The notes below the pieces were generated by a model. The model worked only from the letters and a program-made list of their open reading frames with translations, ran no database searches and had not been told where the DNA came from. A DNA stretch of 64,000 nucleotides, from positions 1,302,001 through 1,366,000 of the forward strand of contig OZ037869.1 of NCBI GenBank assembly GCA_964035575.1, in the 5' to 3' direction. Origin of the DNA: Rhynchopus sp. YZ270_cl-10 (lineage: Eukaryota; Euglenozoa; Diplonemea; Diplonemida; Diplonemidae). A program made the position numbers and the translations under genes. Below are positions 12,204-24,010 of the stretch, piece by piece. Each line of letters begins with the position of its first letter. The first letter of the stretch is position 1.

Positions 12204-12728
12204 TTCTCTTCGACTAGAAAAGCGGTAAATTTTTTTTTGCTTTTTTTTCCCCCCTTCCTACTTTGCCATTGCGATGCAGTGGGAGCTGTGCAGCAAAAGT
12301 GTATAAAAAGGGTTGTATGACTTAACAGGAAAGTGGTGCTGTGCCGTAACGGCCACAGGTGCGCTATTCCTGCTAATTCGTCATAAAAAACTGACGTGGT
12401 CAGTACGCCCCTTTTTTTTTTTAAAGGTGTACATTTTTCGCACCCTCTTTACCTTCTTTTTCGTTTAGAAAAGAAAGTAAATGAACTAATAAAAGGTGAT
12501 TTTGCACCTACTGGTGTGGTCGGAACCAGAGGGGAGAATTATTCGGGGGGTATGCAGGAAGTTTCTCCCCCCCTGGTAGTAGAACCCTTTATTTTTTTTC
12601 GCCAAAGTTTTAAAAAAGTTTTCCCTTTTTTTTTTAAAACTGACCCCAAAGCAACTCTTTTCTTTGCCCCCCCCCCCCCCCCCCCCATTTTTCCCCCCCA
12701 ACCGGACCCTACCTCACACAGATTTAAT

Positions 12729-12895
12729 TAACCTGCGGCTCCAATGATCCTTTTATTCTGACAGATGAGTGGAAGCGGGAGGGCATATCATGAAATGGAA
12801 GTAGGACTGCATGGTTGGGGATCCACCCCACGGTGCATCGGTTATGTACCAAAGGTAAACTGTTCACGAGAGGGCTTTGTATTTTCAAGTCAATC
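12729..12895 (+). repeat. ~165-bp repeat ending in a family D hairpin, copy 1
   Basis: Diverged copy at 46636-46838. Shared blocks: GATGAG-GAAGCGGGAG-GGCATA, GGATCCACCC/GGGTCCACCC, and the 3' hairpin starting GGTA-ACTGTTCACGAG with a TATTTTCAAGTCAA tail. This suggests that at least family D hairpins are the 3' end of a longer dispersed element. Confidence 0.5.
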
Positions 12896-13759
12896 CCTCT
12901 TTTTTTTCAGATGTGAACGAGAAGTTTTTTTCATTAGGTTTCTATTTTGTTGTTTATTTATTTGTTTATTTTTTTTTGCATGAGCTCGACTGAGATGCGT
13001 TTTAGCACGTTTTCAACTACTCTTTTTTTTTTTTTTTTTTTTTGTGAGATGTGAGTTGAGAGACATCGACAGATCACAATTCGTTCGTTTTTTCCCCCCC
13101 TTTTATCTTTCGTGAGTCGTGCAGATTATTCTGTTATAATATCCATAGTTTTTCTTAGGAGAAAAACGCGACCAATCTGTATTCAGTTGGTATTCCTTTT
13201 TCATTTAAATATATGATATGTGTGTGTGTGCAAGAGAGGCGTATTTCATTGAGGTGAACACTGATTTTTATTGCCGAGAGTCGGTGGGGTTTCTCACAAG
13301 AAACTTCAGAACAGGGCTTTTTATTTCAAATCAACTTTTTTCTCTTGGATGTTCCTGAGTGAGAAAAATACCCCTTTTTTACCTCCGTTGGAAAGTGCGT
13401 ACAGGAAAGTGTGCGTGGGGGGGGAAAGTCTTCATTAAAAGGCCACTACACCAGATGACTTTTTCTTGAAAGTGTTTTCTGGACAAATTTTTTTTGCACT
13501 ACACCGTGGCCTAACGGACCCTTTTTGGGGTACCCCCCCGCGGACCCTACCCTGAGGGTCCGTATAGGCCAACTGTGTACTAGTAGTTGTAATAGTTTAT
13601 CTTCATATTACAAAACTCTTTATTGTATCGAAAGGGTCCCTTTTGGGACACGATTTCCTTCCCTTCAGGTCAAAAAAAATTCAACACACGCACGCAATAC
13701 CCGTGTAACGATTTATTCCCCCCCTTTCTTCGACATACAAAGCTTTTGTCCCACTATTT

Positions 13760-13867
13760 CCACCTGATTTTTTACCCCGCGTTTTGGCGCGTTCCGGCGG
13801 GTTTTCGGTCTAATACGGTCCTATACACGCCTGTACGCGCCAAAACACGGGGTAAAAATTAGATGGT
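13760..13867. mobile_element. 108-bp foldback, TTTTACCCCGYGTTTTGG arms
   Basis: Left arm 13760-13793 and right arm about 13834-13867 are inverted copies with one or two differences (CCGCG versus CCGTG). The unpaired centre is about 40 bp. No coding content. Confidence 0.65.
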
Positions 13868-14013
13868 ATTTATTTGTGCTTTCATCCGGATGGCTGGCAT
13901 CGTACGGGGTCAGTCAGAGGTGCCTGCATCAACAACTATTCCTCACAGTTTTTTTTTCAAAAAAAAATACGCACTTATTCTTCTATGACGATTTGCCCGA
14001 CCTTTTTAAAAAC

Positions 14014-14050
14014 GAATGACTAAGCACGAGAGGCTCAGGGTCATCTCAAA
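14014..14050 (+). repeat. hairpin motif, family A
   Basis: ATGACTAAGC, loop ACGAGAG, GCTCAGGGTCATCT. ATGA pairs with TCAT on the outside; the inner stem has one mismatch. Confidence 0.6.
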
Positions 14051-15523
14051 AACCTTTTCCACCCCAACAAACCTAGGTGTGATTCAAATACAAGGGGGAT
14101 GCGCCTCATTGGGTTAGAAAATAATTTAAAAAAAAATCTGGTCAGCTTTCGCCGTTCTTCACGCTTTACCCGTTTTTCTCCTTAGCGTTTTTGTCTGTTT
14201 TTCTTTTCTTTTTTTAAAATGTTTACTCAAGGCGAGAGACTGAGGTTCGCCCAACGTTTCTTATAGCGATAATGATTGTGTTCTAGGTGACTATGTGCGA
14301 GAGGTTTTAGTTTCCTCTTAGAAATGTCCTTCTTATTGCTTGGCTTTGAGTATTATTTCTTTATTTATTCGCATGTGCAAAAAAGGTGGGGAAAAAAAAA
14401 GATGCTTCTTCATACGTTACAACAGAGATATTGACATCCGTTAAGTGAACATCGAGATACCTCCTTTAACAAAGGAGATAAGGGCTGTGAGAGGGCTTTT
14501 TTTGTATTTTCACGGTAATGTAGCTAATTTGGTTGCAACAGTGGGGGGGGGAGACTGTAAGGGTGAATGAAATTATGCATTTCGCGGAAATATGAGCTAA
14601 AATGGAATATTTTCTTTCAAAAAAAAAGCTGTTACAAACAACTTGGCTCGAAGTTTTATTACCGACTAACGTCTTGTCTATACCAACATAAAATTTCGCA
14701 TTTCACGGTATTGTTTTTCTTGTGTCAATCTCTTTTGTAGCATGTGTATGTACACGAGGTCCTTTCCGCCTGAAGCCATACCTATATCTCCTCCCTTACT
14801 CATTATCCCCTTTTTGCATCTTTCAACCTCGCTTTTTACTAAGGTGTTGTGTGCCCCGTTGCCTACTCATCTTTCCAAGCTTTCTTTTTCTCTTTTGTTT
14901 GTTTCTTGTTACTACAGGTTGCCCCCCCCCTCCAAGTCGCCGTTCAAAAAAAATGCCAATTTCAGTTTAAAAGTTTCCCAAGTTAAAAGCGTATCTCACC
15001 TGGTGGTTGTGGACTTTTCTTCATTCTTCGGAATTATGCAAGACCACTGTCCAGCGGACCAGAGGCTCTGTTGAAATGACTTTCCCCCGGATGAGGGGTG
15101 GGTGGGTGTCCATCAGAGGCCAAGGCACGTACACAGACCTCATCTTTTGCAGTCGCTTTCTTTCAAAAAAAAAAGGGAGGGGTGTGAGCGGTTGTACCGT
15201 CTTCCTCGCCTTGTGGATAAAGTGTGATTCTGCAAAAGAATATGGTTCTTTTCCCCCTAGGGCACAGCTCGTCGTTTTTTTTTTTTAAATGTTCGTTTTA
15301 AACTTTTTTGTGTTTTTTCTTTTCTTTTTTTTCAAACAAACCAGACATCACTTTTTTGACGCAGATTTTGGTCCATCTCTTTCCCCATAATGGAGAGAAC
15401 GAGAGGAATACAAAAAACAAAAATTGGGTTTTCCAGAGAAACCAAGAAGGCATCCTTTCTGGGTTATTTTTTACTGTTTTTTTTTTTTTTTTTTCTCTTC
15501 ATTTTGAAAAGAAAGCAAAGAGG

Positions 15524-15648
15524 GTATACATGGTGGTACGGGGGGCGGGGTTTCACATTTTTTTTTCAATCCTATTCACAACTATGTGGATGTAAAAAAA
15601 AGGTGTGAAAAAGTTGTGAAACCCCTCCCCGTACAGCACCATGATACC
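15524..15648. mobile_element. small foldback of the TTTCACAAC MITE family
   Basis: GTATACATGGTGGTACGG plus GGGTTTCACA at the left is matched inverted at the right (TGTGAAACCCCTCCCCGTAC, then ACCATGATAC). Same arm core as 4925-5403 and 9865-9972. Confidence 0.65.
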
Positions 15649-15670
15649 CTACAATGTATCATTCCTTTGT

Positions 15671-15702
15671 AGATGTGTGTACGTGAGAGGTACATTCATC
15701 TG
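15671..15702 (+). repeat. hairpin motif, family A (GTAC/GTAC stem)
   Basis: AGATG (15671-15675) pairs with CATCT (15697-15701); GTAC (15679-15682) pairs with GTAC (15690-15693) around GTGAGAG. Preceded immediately by CCTTTGTAG. Confidence 0.7.
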
Positions 15703-16250
15703 AGGTACTAATTATCGAGGGTTCATAATGTACCAACGTTATGAGCTTTTTTGTTAATGTTCTTGAAGAAGAAGAAACAAAAAAAAAAAAACAGAGGGGG
15801 AAAAAAAAACCATTTGCCGGAGCCTTCTTATTTGCAACTGTACCAACCCTTTAGAGAAAGGATGACAGCTCCTTTTCTAATAGACGTCTATTCGCGATGA
15901 TATTTTCTTTATTTTTCTTTTCTTTTTTTACATGTTACACCCTTGAGTGCTTACTGTTTTGCTAAAAGTAGTAAGCAGACAGTCATAACAAACATAGGTG
16001 GTGGGTGGAAACCTGAGGTGGATTTCTTTGGGATTTCAAAACTCTGGGGGGTTTTTTTACCCTACTGATGTTGTGTGACTGAAAAAAAAATGTCTTTTTT
16101 TCTTTTGGAAGCATATTACATAAATATAATATGCCCCTTTCGTTGTTGGAAAGTGAAAAAAAAGCAAATCGTGTTTTTATCCTCTCAAAAACAATGGGTT
16201 ATTTTTAAAAGGGTAATGGTCTCCTTTTAAGGTGGTTTCACCCTTTTTCT

Positions 16251-16290
16251 GGTGACCAAACACAGAGAGGCTTAGGTTCATCTTATAATT
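16251..16290 (+). repeat. hairpin motif, family A
   Basis: GGTGA outer strand, CACAGAGAGG loop region, CTTAGG, TTCATCTTATAATT, then a pyrimidine tract ending in CTTTAG. Confidence 0.6.
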
Positions 16291-16932
16291 TTCTTTTCTT
16301 TAGTTTGTGGTACATTTATTAGTGTGCCTTATTATATCTTCTATTCAGTAGAATAGATAGTATATGAAACAACTGTTCTTTTTTTCCTTCTCTACACCCA
16401 TTTTCTGCACAGCATTTTTCTTTGAAAAGATGTGTGTCCGCAAGGCTCATTCATCTTTGCAAAGGGTTTTTTTTTCTTCTTCAAGATTTCTAAACACGGA
16501 AAGCTTAGGCTCATCTTATAAAAAAAAACATTTCTTCTTTTTCAGGTACACAGTCAGAGGGATTTTTCTGCGTCCACAACGCTGTGCTACCGGGAACAAT
16601 ACGCACCTTTTCTAAAATATGTGCAAACTGCCTTCTTAACGATTTGCCGCAGTTACGTTCCTTTCTAACGAAAAAAAAATAATAAAAATCTGGAAATTCT
16701 TGGACGTTCTTGTATTTTATGTTTTTGTGGCCCACCTCATAAAAAACAAACATAGAAACCGTTCACACATAACGAGGCTTTTTTTTTTTCTCTCCCCGTA
16801 ATTCCAGACGATTCCTTTCTTTTGTTCTTTTCAAAATGATGACTAAATACGAAACGTCTTACGATCATCTCTTCTCAAATTTTTTTTTTCTTAATATTTC
16901 ATACCCACGCTCTAATAAGAGCGTTATTAGTT

Positions 16933-16970
16933 CAAGATGCCTAAGCATGAGAGGCTTGTGATCATCTTAT
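16933..16970 (+). repeat. hairpin motif, family A
   Basis: AAGATG (16934-16939) pairs perfectly with CATCTT (16963-16968); AAGC (16943-16946) with GCTT (16954-16957); loop ATGAGAG. A TTTTTCTAAAG stretch follows. Confidence 0.7.
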
Positions 16971-16997
16971 AATTTTTCTTTTTCTAAAGATTACATT

Positions 16998-17027
16998 GAT
17001 GAGCGTGCACGAGAGGCACATCCATCT
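16998..17027 (+). repeat. hairpin motif, family A (GTGC/GCAC stem)
   Basis: GATG (16998-17001) with CATC (17023-17026), GTGC (17005-17008) with GCAC (17016-17019), loop ACGAGAG. Confidence 0.7.
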
Positions 17028-17437
17028 ACAATTTTTTTTGGCATATTGGAGTCCCCCCCCTCCTGTTGAATCCCCCCACATGCCCTATTTCTCACATTTA
17101 TTTTTCTCGTGTCAAGGTTAGGGAACTCACAGAGGCCCGTAACCTCCCCAACAAGCCCACTACTCTCATATATAAGCGCATTGTGTGTTTTTGAGAGTAA
17201 AAAGAATTTCCAAAACCCCCTTTTTTTTTCTTCTTTTTTTTCTTTTTTTTTCTTTTTGCGAACATTATCCATTCACAAAAAAAAGGACCGCTATTTATTT
17301 TTCCACACAATATCATCATCACCCCACAACCTTCCCCTTTTCCCCTAATTAGAGAGACTTAACGAACAAGGAAACAAAGAACCCCTCCCCTCTTCACTCT
17401 AGCATACATCACAGACCTCCATCCCCTTTCTCTTCAT

Positions 17438-18283
17438 ATGGCCCAACCCAATCCCAACGTACGGCGGAACAAACGGAGGAGAATTGAAGTCCCCACAGTC
17501 CCTAGCGGGGTTGGCGGTGAGGGGTTTGGAGCCTTCTTTGAGGTGCCTGCACGGCTGCGGAGTCGGGTGTTGTATGCAAACCCGGTGTGCATTTTGGTGT
17601 CTTCTGGGGTGCGCCCTTTGCCGGCTGTAGTATCTTCCGTCGAAGATACTACAGAGCCCACCACACCTACAGCTACACCTACACCCACACCCACCACCAA
17701 CGCCATGACAATCAGCTGGCTCTCCTGCATCGACAACAACGGCCTCTTCTTCGCCTCCATGAACGAACAGCGTTTCACCGCATCGCTTCTCGGCTTTGCC
17801 AACTCCTATGAAGGCGCACGCTTCACCCTGAACGTCCCTACGCAAGGATGCGAGCCTTTGGTGCGACGCATAGGCGGGGAGAGTGGCTTGGAGGTCAACA
17901 AACTCGAGGATCTGGCGTTGGGCGTATGCAATGCTGGGGGTGGTGGAGGGGATGTCCCACTACCATGTCTGGACCACCCTCTCGTTGTGGCGCATCTTGA
18001 GTGTGAGGTGCTCTCAGGCAGCCTCAGCCACAAACATCATATGCTCACGTGCCGCATCCTCAGTGCGCATGTGCGCAAAGCGTTTTGGAGTGGAGAAACC
18101 TTCAAGCCCACTGCACCAACCCTGCCTTCGTACCTTACCTTCTTCGGAGGCGGTCAGTTTGGTGTTGCGCAGCCAGTAGAGAGACTTTCTGCAGAGGAGA
18201 AACTTTCATTGGAAATACAGAAAGAAGTGAAGGTAGAGAAGACGGAAGAGAAGACAGAACCAGAGGCAGGAAGCACGGCGTAA
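17438..18283 (+). CDS. flavin reductase-like (FMN-binding split-barrel) protein
   Basis: This single-exon gene encodes 281 residues. The part from about 45 to 242 reads like the flavin reductase/DIM6-NTAB split-barrel fold: NPVCILVSS (48-56), NAMTISWLS (88-96), FTLNVP (129-134), DHPLVVAHLECEV (179-191), HHMLTCRILSAHV (200-212) and FFGGGQFG (235-242). Family members bind FMN and either reduce free flavin with NAD(P)H or act as flavin-dependent oxidoreductases; the substrate here is not predictable. A Thr/Pro-rich insert (71-87) splits the first strands, and the tail (about 245-281) is a charged Glu/Lys segment. The N-terminus contains RRNKRRR, a possible nuclear signal. There is no signal peptide, so the protein is probably cytosolic or nuclear. 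An acceptor-like ATCACAG ends 23 nt before the ATG. The family call is fairly firm; the function is open. Confidence 0.75.
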   Translation: MAQPNPNVRRNKRRRIEVPTVPSGVGGEGFGAFFEVPARLRSRVLYANPVCILVSSGVRPLPAVVSSVEDTTEPTTPTATPTPTPTTNAMTISWLSCIDNNGLFFASMNEQRFTASLLGFANSYEGARFTLNVPTQGCEPLVRRIGGESGLEVNKLEDLALGVCNAGGGGGDVPLPCLDHPLVVAHLECEVLSGSLSHKHHMLTCRILSAHVRKAFWSGETFKPTAPTLPSYLTFFGGGQFGVAQPVERLSAEEKLSLEIQKEVKVEKTEEKTEPEAGSTA

Positions 18284-18563
18284 GATGTTGAGAAGGGAAG
18301 GAAAACCCCGTGGTGTTACCACACGGAAAGGTGAAGAATTGTTTACAAAAGAAAACTGAGGTTCATTTTGTAAAACCCTTTGGGGTCATATTTATAATTT
18401 ACCGAATTTTTTTTCATCTTTTCAATCCACCCCTCCTCATCCAACACCACAGAGGGAGCAGTGTAAGGGGGAGTGTCTTGCCTCTCTCCCCCTCCTCCCC
18501 CTCCTCACCCTCCCCCACTTCGTTAAGCGAGGCTTTTCTTTTTTATCTTCCCAAAATTTTCTC
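18284..18563 (+). other. spacer upstream of the BEACH gene
   Basis: A 280-bp pyrimidine-rich spacer. CAACACCACAG at 18442-18452 could be a splice acceptor for the next gene, and CTCCCC-type tracts follow. No gene seen. Confidence 0.5.
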
Positions 18564-21500
18564 ATGATCCGAGCGGGTCAGTTCAGTTTGTACGTTTTAG
18601 AAGACACAGAGGTATACTATGGAAACACTGCGGCTGGGTACTACACGGGGGACTGGGAGGAGGTGCTTGGGGGTGCGAAGGGGAAGATTAAGTCGCAGCA
18701 ACGGGAGGCACCAGGCATACAGCTGACAGACACAGAAGAGAATGTACGGGGCCTGCGGCGGCAAGGGGGGAACCTGCATATTGCGTCACGATCCGTCATA
18801 TTTGAACCAGAAGACCATATTCACCCAATCCTTCTCTTCCCCTTTGATGTCATTCTCTCTTCATGCAAGCCCGTAGGAGTCCTCGATATGGCAAAATCCA
18901 CTAAAAGCCGAGATGGTCTGTGCTTTGCAGCAAACTACTGTTTCGTGACCAGCCACCTAGGTGTCGCCTGTCAACATAAGCCCCTTAAGAAGGCAGCAGG
19001 GCGAAGCTGTAAACAGATCTTTGAAATCCCCTGGGACATCACCTTTCACTCAAAGCTCAATATAGTTCTCCAAAGCTACAAAGCGAACACACCGGTCCCA
19101 GAGGGGCTCTTCCCGCCGGTGAAATTTGAGTTTACAAACCTTGGTATGTCTGAGCAGATTCTGCTTCAGTTGGATGGGGAGCTGACGGACCCGCTGTTGC
19201 GTTTTCCTGTTTGCGTTGTGTTGACAGAAAAGTTTTTGTATTTGCATTCGTCGTATACGTGTGTGCCACTTCGGAAGATTGCGTTGCAAGATGTGCTACG
19301 ATGTGAACGGCGACGAAGAAACCACAAAGACTCTGCAGTGGAGTTGCAATTAAAAAAACAGATTCTTCTCATTAACTTCAACCAGGAAGCGGATCAGCAC
19401 CGTTTCTTCCGTGTATTGGTGCAGCAACCTAACATCTACCTCCCAAAGTGCGAATCCCTTGAAGTCATGATGATGGGCTGGCGAGACGGTCTCATCTCCA
19501 CCTTCGACTATCTAATGTTCCTCAACTGGTGTGCCGGGCGCACCCTCTCCGATGTGTCCTGCTATCCAGTACTCCCCTGGGTACTCCAAGACTTTTCAAG
19601 CAAGACCCTAGACCTGAAGGACAAAGCTGCGTATCGCGACCTCTCCCTCCCCATAGGGGCACTCAATAAGGACCGTTTAAAATACTTCCAAGAACGCATG
19701 CGGGAGTCCCAAGAGCCGTATCTGTATGGAACGCACTATTCGTGCCCTGGTTATGTGGTCTACTTTTTGCTGCGGCAAAACCCGGAATGGATGCTAAAAC
19801 TTCACAACGGAGAGTTTGACAAACCTGACCGGGTGTTTGACAGCATAGAAACCTGCTGGAGCAGTGTCTCCACACAGCCGCACGACCTGAAGGAGCTGAT
19901 CCCTCAGTTCTTCTACGGTGAAGGCGACTTCCTCAAGGCACAGCAGGGCATGGTGTTTGGCAAGAAGAGCACCGGGGAAGGTGTACACCCGGATGTGGCA
20001 CTTCCACCTTGGTGCACTTCTGCGGAGGACTTTGTACGTAAAAACCGAGAAGCATTGGAAGGGGAAATCTGTGGTGAGCAAATCCACAAATGGATTGACC
20101 TTGTGTTTGGACATAAGGCAAGAGGAGAGCAAGCGTTTCAGGCAGACAATCTGTTTCACCCTTTAACCTACGACGCCTGCGAGGAGATAGAAAAGGAAAC
20201 GAACCCCCACGTCCGGGAAGGGCTGGAAGAGCAGGTGCGAGAGTTCGGGCAGTGCCCCATTCAGCTGTTCAGCACCCCACACCCGGCGCGGACGGTGAAG
20301 TGCACGCCGTCGCATTTGATTGATATGAACGGTTGGGCGCCGCCTACGAAGGATATCGAAGGCATCCACTCAAGCAGGATGGAGCAGCAGGCCCGCGAAG
20401 GCGTAGCCGGTGTCGAGCGCAACGCAGTGCCCACGATGAACAGCCCCAGCCAAGTCAAGCGTGCCTTCCTGCAGAAGGGGAGCCCCGGAGGGGCAGGGGC
20501 AGGGGCAGGGGAGCACCCTCTAATCACCGTGTTCAACCTCTGCCTCGGGCTGATTGAACAGCACATCCCGGGGTACACGGAGCCGGACCCGACAAACTGT
20601 AAGGTCACAGATGTATGTCTTTTTGTGGTCTGATGCAAAAAAAGTTGATGAAACTGTGAAATTTACAAACAAAACAAACACCTCAACAGGGAAGCTCGAC
20701 GTTCGTGCAAGGAGGCTCTTCTGATGCAAAGCAGCTGCTTCTCTCGATAAACGACTCTGAGGTCTCATCCGTCCTGTATCACTACTTTGTGACGGAGAAC
20801 GCGAATATTGTTGTATGTTGTTTCCTCCTCTCGTCCGGCTCTTCCCCCACCACCCACCACTCACACCTCGCACAGCTCGACGACATGGTGTGGTTCGTCC
20901 CCAAGACCGGCGAGGTCTTTGTCCGTCGCACCTCTGCAAAGAACTTCCCATCCAAGCACTCCCCCAGCATTTCGTGGACAGAGGTATGTACCCCCGGCAG
21001 TGCTTTGTGCATTCTGATGCATTTTGCCATGCAACACTGCAGTCACCCCACACCCTTACCTTCGTACACTACCAAACCATCACACCCTACAGAGTATCAT
21101 CCTGAACGTTGTGGTACAATGGGAATACGAGCTGGTGGTAGCAGTGGTGCACGAACCCCCGAGACACGACAACACACTGTACGCAGCAGACTGGTTCACG
21201 GAGCGTGTATACGCGACACCGACGTCGTCCGCCGCACACATGGTGGACGGGACGGATGCGTACTGCATTGCGTACCCAGAGCTTGTGTTCACCGCAGACA
21301 GCAACATGCTGGCACGCATCCCGCAGGGGGCCTTCCTCTATGCCATTGAACTCAACGCTGTGTGCCCGAGGACCGGCAAGAAGGTTCCCATACGACGCAC
21401 TGCAGTAGGCCACGTGGACCTATCCAGGCATTTTGAAGCAGATTCTCCTACCGGACGAACACAAGGCTCTCCTGTCGACTATGCCTGCATCGACAAAAGC

Positions 21501-22754
21501 GTCCACGTCTCTGTGAAGGTGGACGAGGGGAGCACCTGGCTCAATACCCTGAAGCGGAAGAAACCGCGTGAGTGTGCGCTTTCGTGTAGGTTCTGCTACA
21601 TTGCGATCGACCGCCTGGAGGTCATGGCCGCTATTGGTGCGAATGTCAAGCAGACCGCTGCCACACAGTGGTTGCACCTTCCGGGTATGCCACCCCCACC
21701 CTCACCCCACACCTCCCTACCACCTTATCTCACAGAATGCAACCTACGCTCTGCCGAAGGCAAGCCACCGAAGCATCTCCCAAGCATGGTCGACGTGGAC
21801 GGCGACGGTGTGCTCTGCTCCTTAGTGTCCAGCGTTGCCTCAGAGACAGGCGTCAAACAGACCCCCAGCATATCACGCCCCTCCCCGGTGTCTTCGATAT
21901 CAGATGAGCTGGAGCGCGCGCTTTTGGCAGAACTGCCTGAAAAACGGTATCACGTTGAGCGCAATATGTTGGATGTGGCTGAAATTCCTATTTGTGAATT
22001 GGATCTGGACATTGCGATGACTGTCATGGGTGAAGGTGGTGAAATTGAAGGGGAAGAACCGGAGAGTGGCGACGATGATTTGGTACCAATGAAGGAGGTG
22101 GAGGAGCGTCTCCCGACGTATACTGCAGATGACAGCACCTCTGCGGCGAGCTCGCCGCTTTCTCTCAATGAAAAGAAGACAGGCTTCGAACCGCTTGCAG
22201 GCACCGCTGTGCACCGTACCCCTGAGGCAAAGGAGGAGATGAAATCGTCGCATTCGACCCCAGAGTTTCTCGCCGCAGTGCAAGAAGCAACGAATGGTGA
22301 GCTTGATGAATCTCTGGGTAGTGCACTGAGGAAGTGGGGTCTCCTCTGCAGCAACCCCGTCTCCCTTTCGTCTGTCTCGGAAGGAGTCGGTGCAGGGCGT
22401 ATCAGCAGTGGGTACATGAAGTCCACGCAGAAGAAGGCGTTCAGTTTCATGCAACGGTCGTATTCCAAACGGTATTTTGTGGTGCAAGGATCGTACATTC
22501 ATTTCTTCGGGAGCAATACCTCAAATGCAGAAGCGAAAGGAAGTATCATGGTCTTCGGTGCTGGCATGGCAGTGGGGTACAGAGGATCTGCCCCGAATTT
22601 TTCGTTGGAAATCAATCCTGCAGGGTTTCCGGACTGTGCAGTACCCGGATTGGACCCTGAAGACGGAGTGTTCAAACTCGCGTTTTCAAAAGAAAACGAC
22701 CGGCGAGAGTTTTGCGAGGTGCTACAGGCCGGGATTGCTCAACACATAATGTGA
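18564..22754 (+). CDS. NSMAF/FAN-like BEACH-domain protein with C-terminal PH domain (5 exons)
   Basis: Exons are 18564-20612, 20690-20812, 20876-20983, 21093-21684 and 21736-22754; all junctions keep frame (1296 residues). Introns start GTATGT three times and GTATGC once. Residues 1-300 match the N-terminal part of FAN/NSMAF: RFSL-type start, a GRAM-like segment (IASRSVIFEPEDH, about 75-90), then the PH-like lead-in. Residues about 302-575 are a full BEACH domain: STFDYLMFLNWCAGRT, YPVLPWVLQDF, DLSLPIGALN, YGTHYS, KELIPQFFY, LPPWC, WIDLVFGHKARG. FAN normally continues into WD40 repeats. Here they are absent: the protein instead has an unrecognised region, an acidic linker (about 1030-1090) and a PH-like domain (about 1185-1290: KRYFVVQGSYIHFFG). 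BEACH proteins are large scaffolds in membrane trafficking. The last intron (21685-21735) is 51 nt without a stop, so its retention would stay in frame. Confidence 0.85.
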
Positions 22755-23010
22755 GGAAGACAGCGAATTTTTCTCTTGGGTGGGTGGGGTAGCGGGGGGG
22801 TTACGATGTGTTTTCAACCACCCCCTTTTTTTTCCCGTTTTAGAGAACCGAGAAACGGGAAAACAGAACAAAAAAAAAAAAAAAAAAGACAAATAAACAG
22901 AGACATCACAACTTCTTGTAGCACATTTTTTTATTTATTTACGTGGCTAAAAGTACATGAGAGGCTTGAGGGTATCTGAGCAATATATATTTTAAAACCC
23001 GCGGAGTATC

Positions 23011-23050
23011 AGTGCCTGTGCCCCAGAGGTGTTCGCACTGTCAACTTCAT
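23011..23050 (+). repeat. hairpin motif, family B
   Basis: AGTGC pairs with GCACT around CTGTGCCCCAGAGGTGTTC; the tail is GTCAACTTCATT. No T-run follows directly. Confidence 0.6.
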
Positions 23051-23109
23051 TATTATTATCGCGTTGCCCCTGTTGTTGGCGCTTTCTGATTCTGCTCTTT
23101 TGTTTTTGG

Positions 23110-23146
23110 GGTACACACCAGAGGGCTTTGTATTTCAATATTTTAT
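23110..23146 (+). repeat. hairpin motif, family D
   Basis: TACA and TGTA form the stem around CCAGAGGGC, with a TATTTCAA tail. Other copies: 12853-12895, 36942-36988, 46793-46838, and weaker ones at 13296 and 16544. Confidence 0.5.
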
Positions 23147-23850
23147 TTGCCTCATTTTGCGTGACACATTGAGAGCAAATATAGGCGCAATATTTAATGC
23201 TAACTCTCTCTTCTCCCCCCCTTCCCCCCCACATCGGATTTTGGTGACTCACCGTTCAGTACAGTCTTTTTTTGTTATTTAGTTTTCTTTTCTTTTTTTT
23301 GCCGTATGTTCACAGTAAAGACACATCACGATGTATATTTTTTTAGAAAGTGAACGTCAATGTGTCAAAAAATAAAATAATAAATCAGTGATTACAAAAG
23401 CCTTTCGGATGACATTGTGTACAGAACCGTGATTGTCGACACAACAACAAAATACAGTGGACCTCATCTCTCGCGTCTCTATACAAACACACAACCAAGT
23501 TTTCAAAGACCCCATGTATTTAAAGATTGTCAAGAAACAGCGCACTGCTGTGCTAAGAACCAGTCTTTTTATGTAAAGGTAAGCTATACGACATGGGTGG
23601 CTGCGCTTACGGTCATACAAAGCTTTTTCAATAGGGGGGGTTTTTTTTTGGATGAATGAAAGTACGTACGTTTTGGTTCGCGATACCACGATTTTTTGTA
23701 CGATGTTGTCAAACCGAAAAAACAAGTATACGCGTTATCGCAATTTACCCCCTTTTTTTGTAATCGTGTTCTTTCCATACAAAAAACACGTGTGTGTCTG
23801 CAGTAAATGCTTTTGTATCCCAGTTCACACCGGGGTGCGATAACCCACGG

Positions 23851-23892
23851 AGTGCCTGCGTTCCAGAGGGCGTTTTGCACTATCAACTTTAT
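23851..23892 (+). repeat. hairpin motif, family B
   Basis: AGTGC/GCACT outer stem around CTGCGTTCCAGAGGGCG, tail TATCAACTTTATC followed by a T-run. Preceded by GGGTGCGATAACCC, which forms its own small hairpin and recurs as GGGTTCGATAACCC before the copy at 45730. Confidence 0.6.
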
Positions 23893-23975
23893 CTTTTTTT
23901 TTTTTTGTGTGTGCCCTTTTTGGGAGTGTACTAAATGCTATTATTTTTTCAACTTTTCGGATTTTTTTATATTTT

Positions 23976-24010
23976 AGATGTGTGTCAACAGAGGCAGCAT
24001 TCATCTTTCA
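23976..24010 (+). repeat. hairpin motif, family A
   Basis: AGATG (23976-23980) pairs with CATCT (24002-24006); loop region CAACAGAGG. It starts right after TTTTTATATTTT. Confidence 0.5.

Larger units (their letters stand above)
1..17437. other. 17.4-kb gene-free AT-rich block
   Basis: I see no open frame here with coding character: the long frames are low-complexity Phe/Lys/Ser translations of T- and A-runs. The block holds many poly(T)/poly(A) tracts, C-runs near 2581, 10297 and 12667, a CT microsatellite near 11636, several foldback elements and roughly two dozen short hairpin motifs, listed separately. The GC-rich patch at about 5740-5870 contains an alternating CG hairpin but no recognisable gene. 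Confidence 0.75.
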
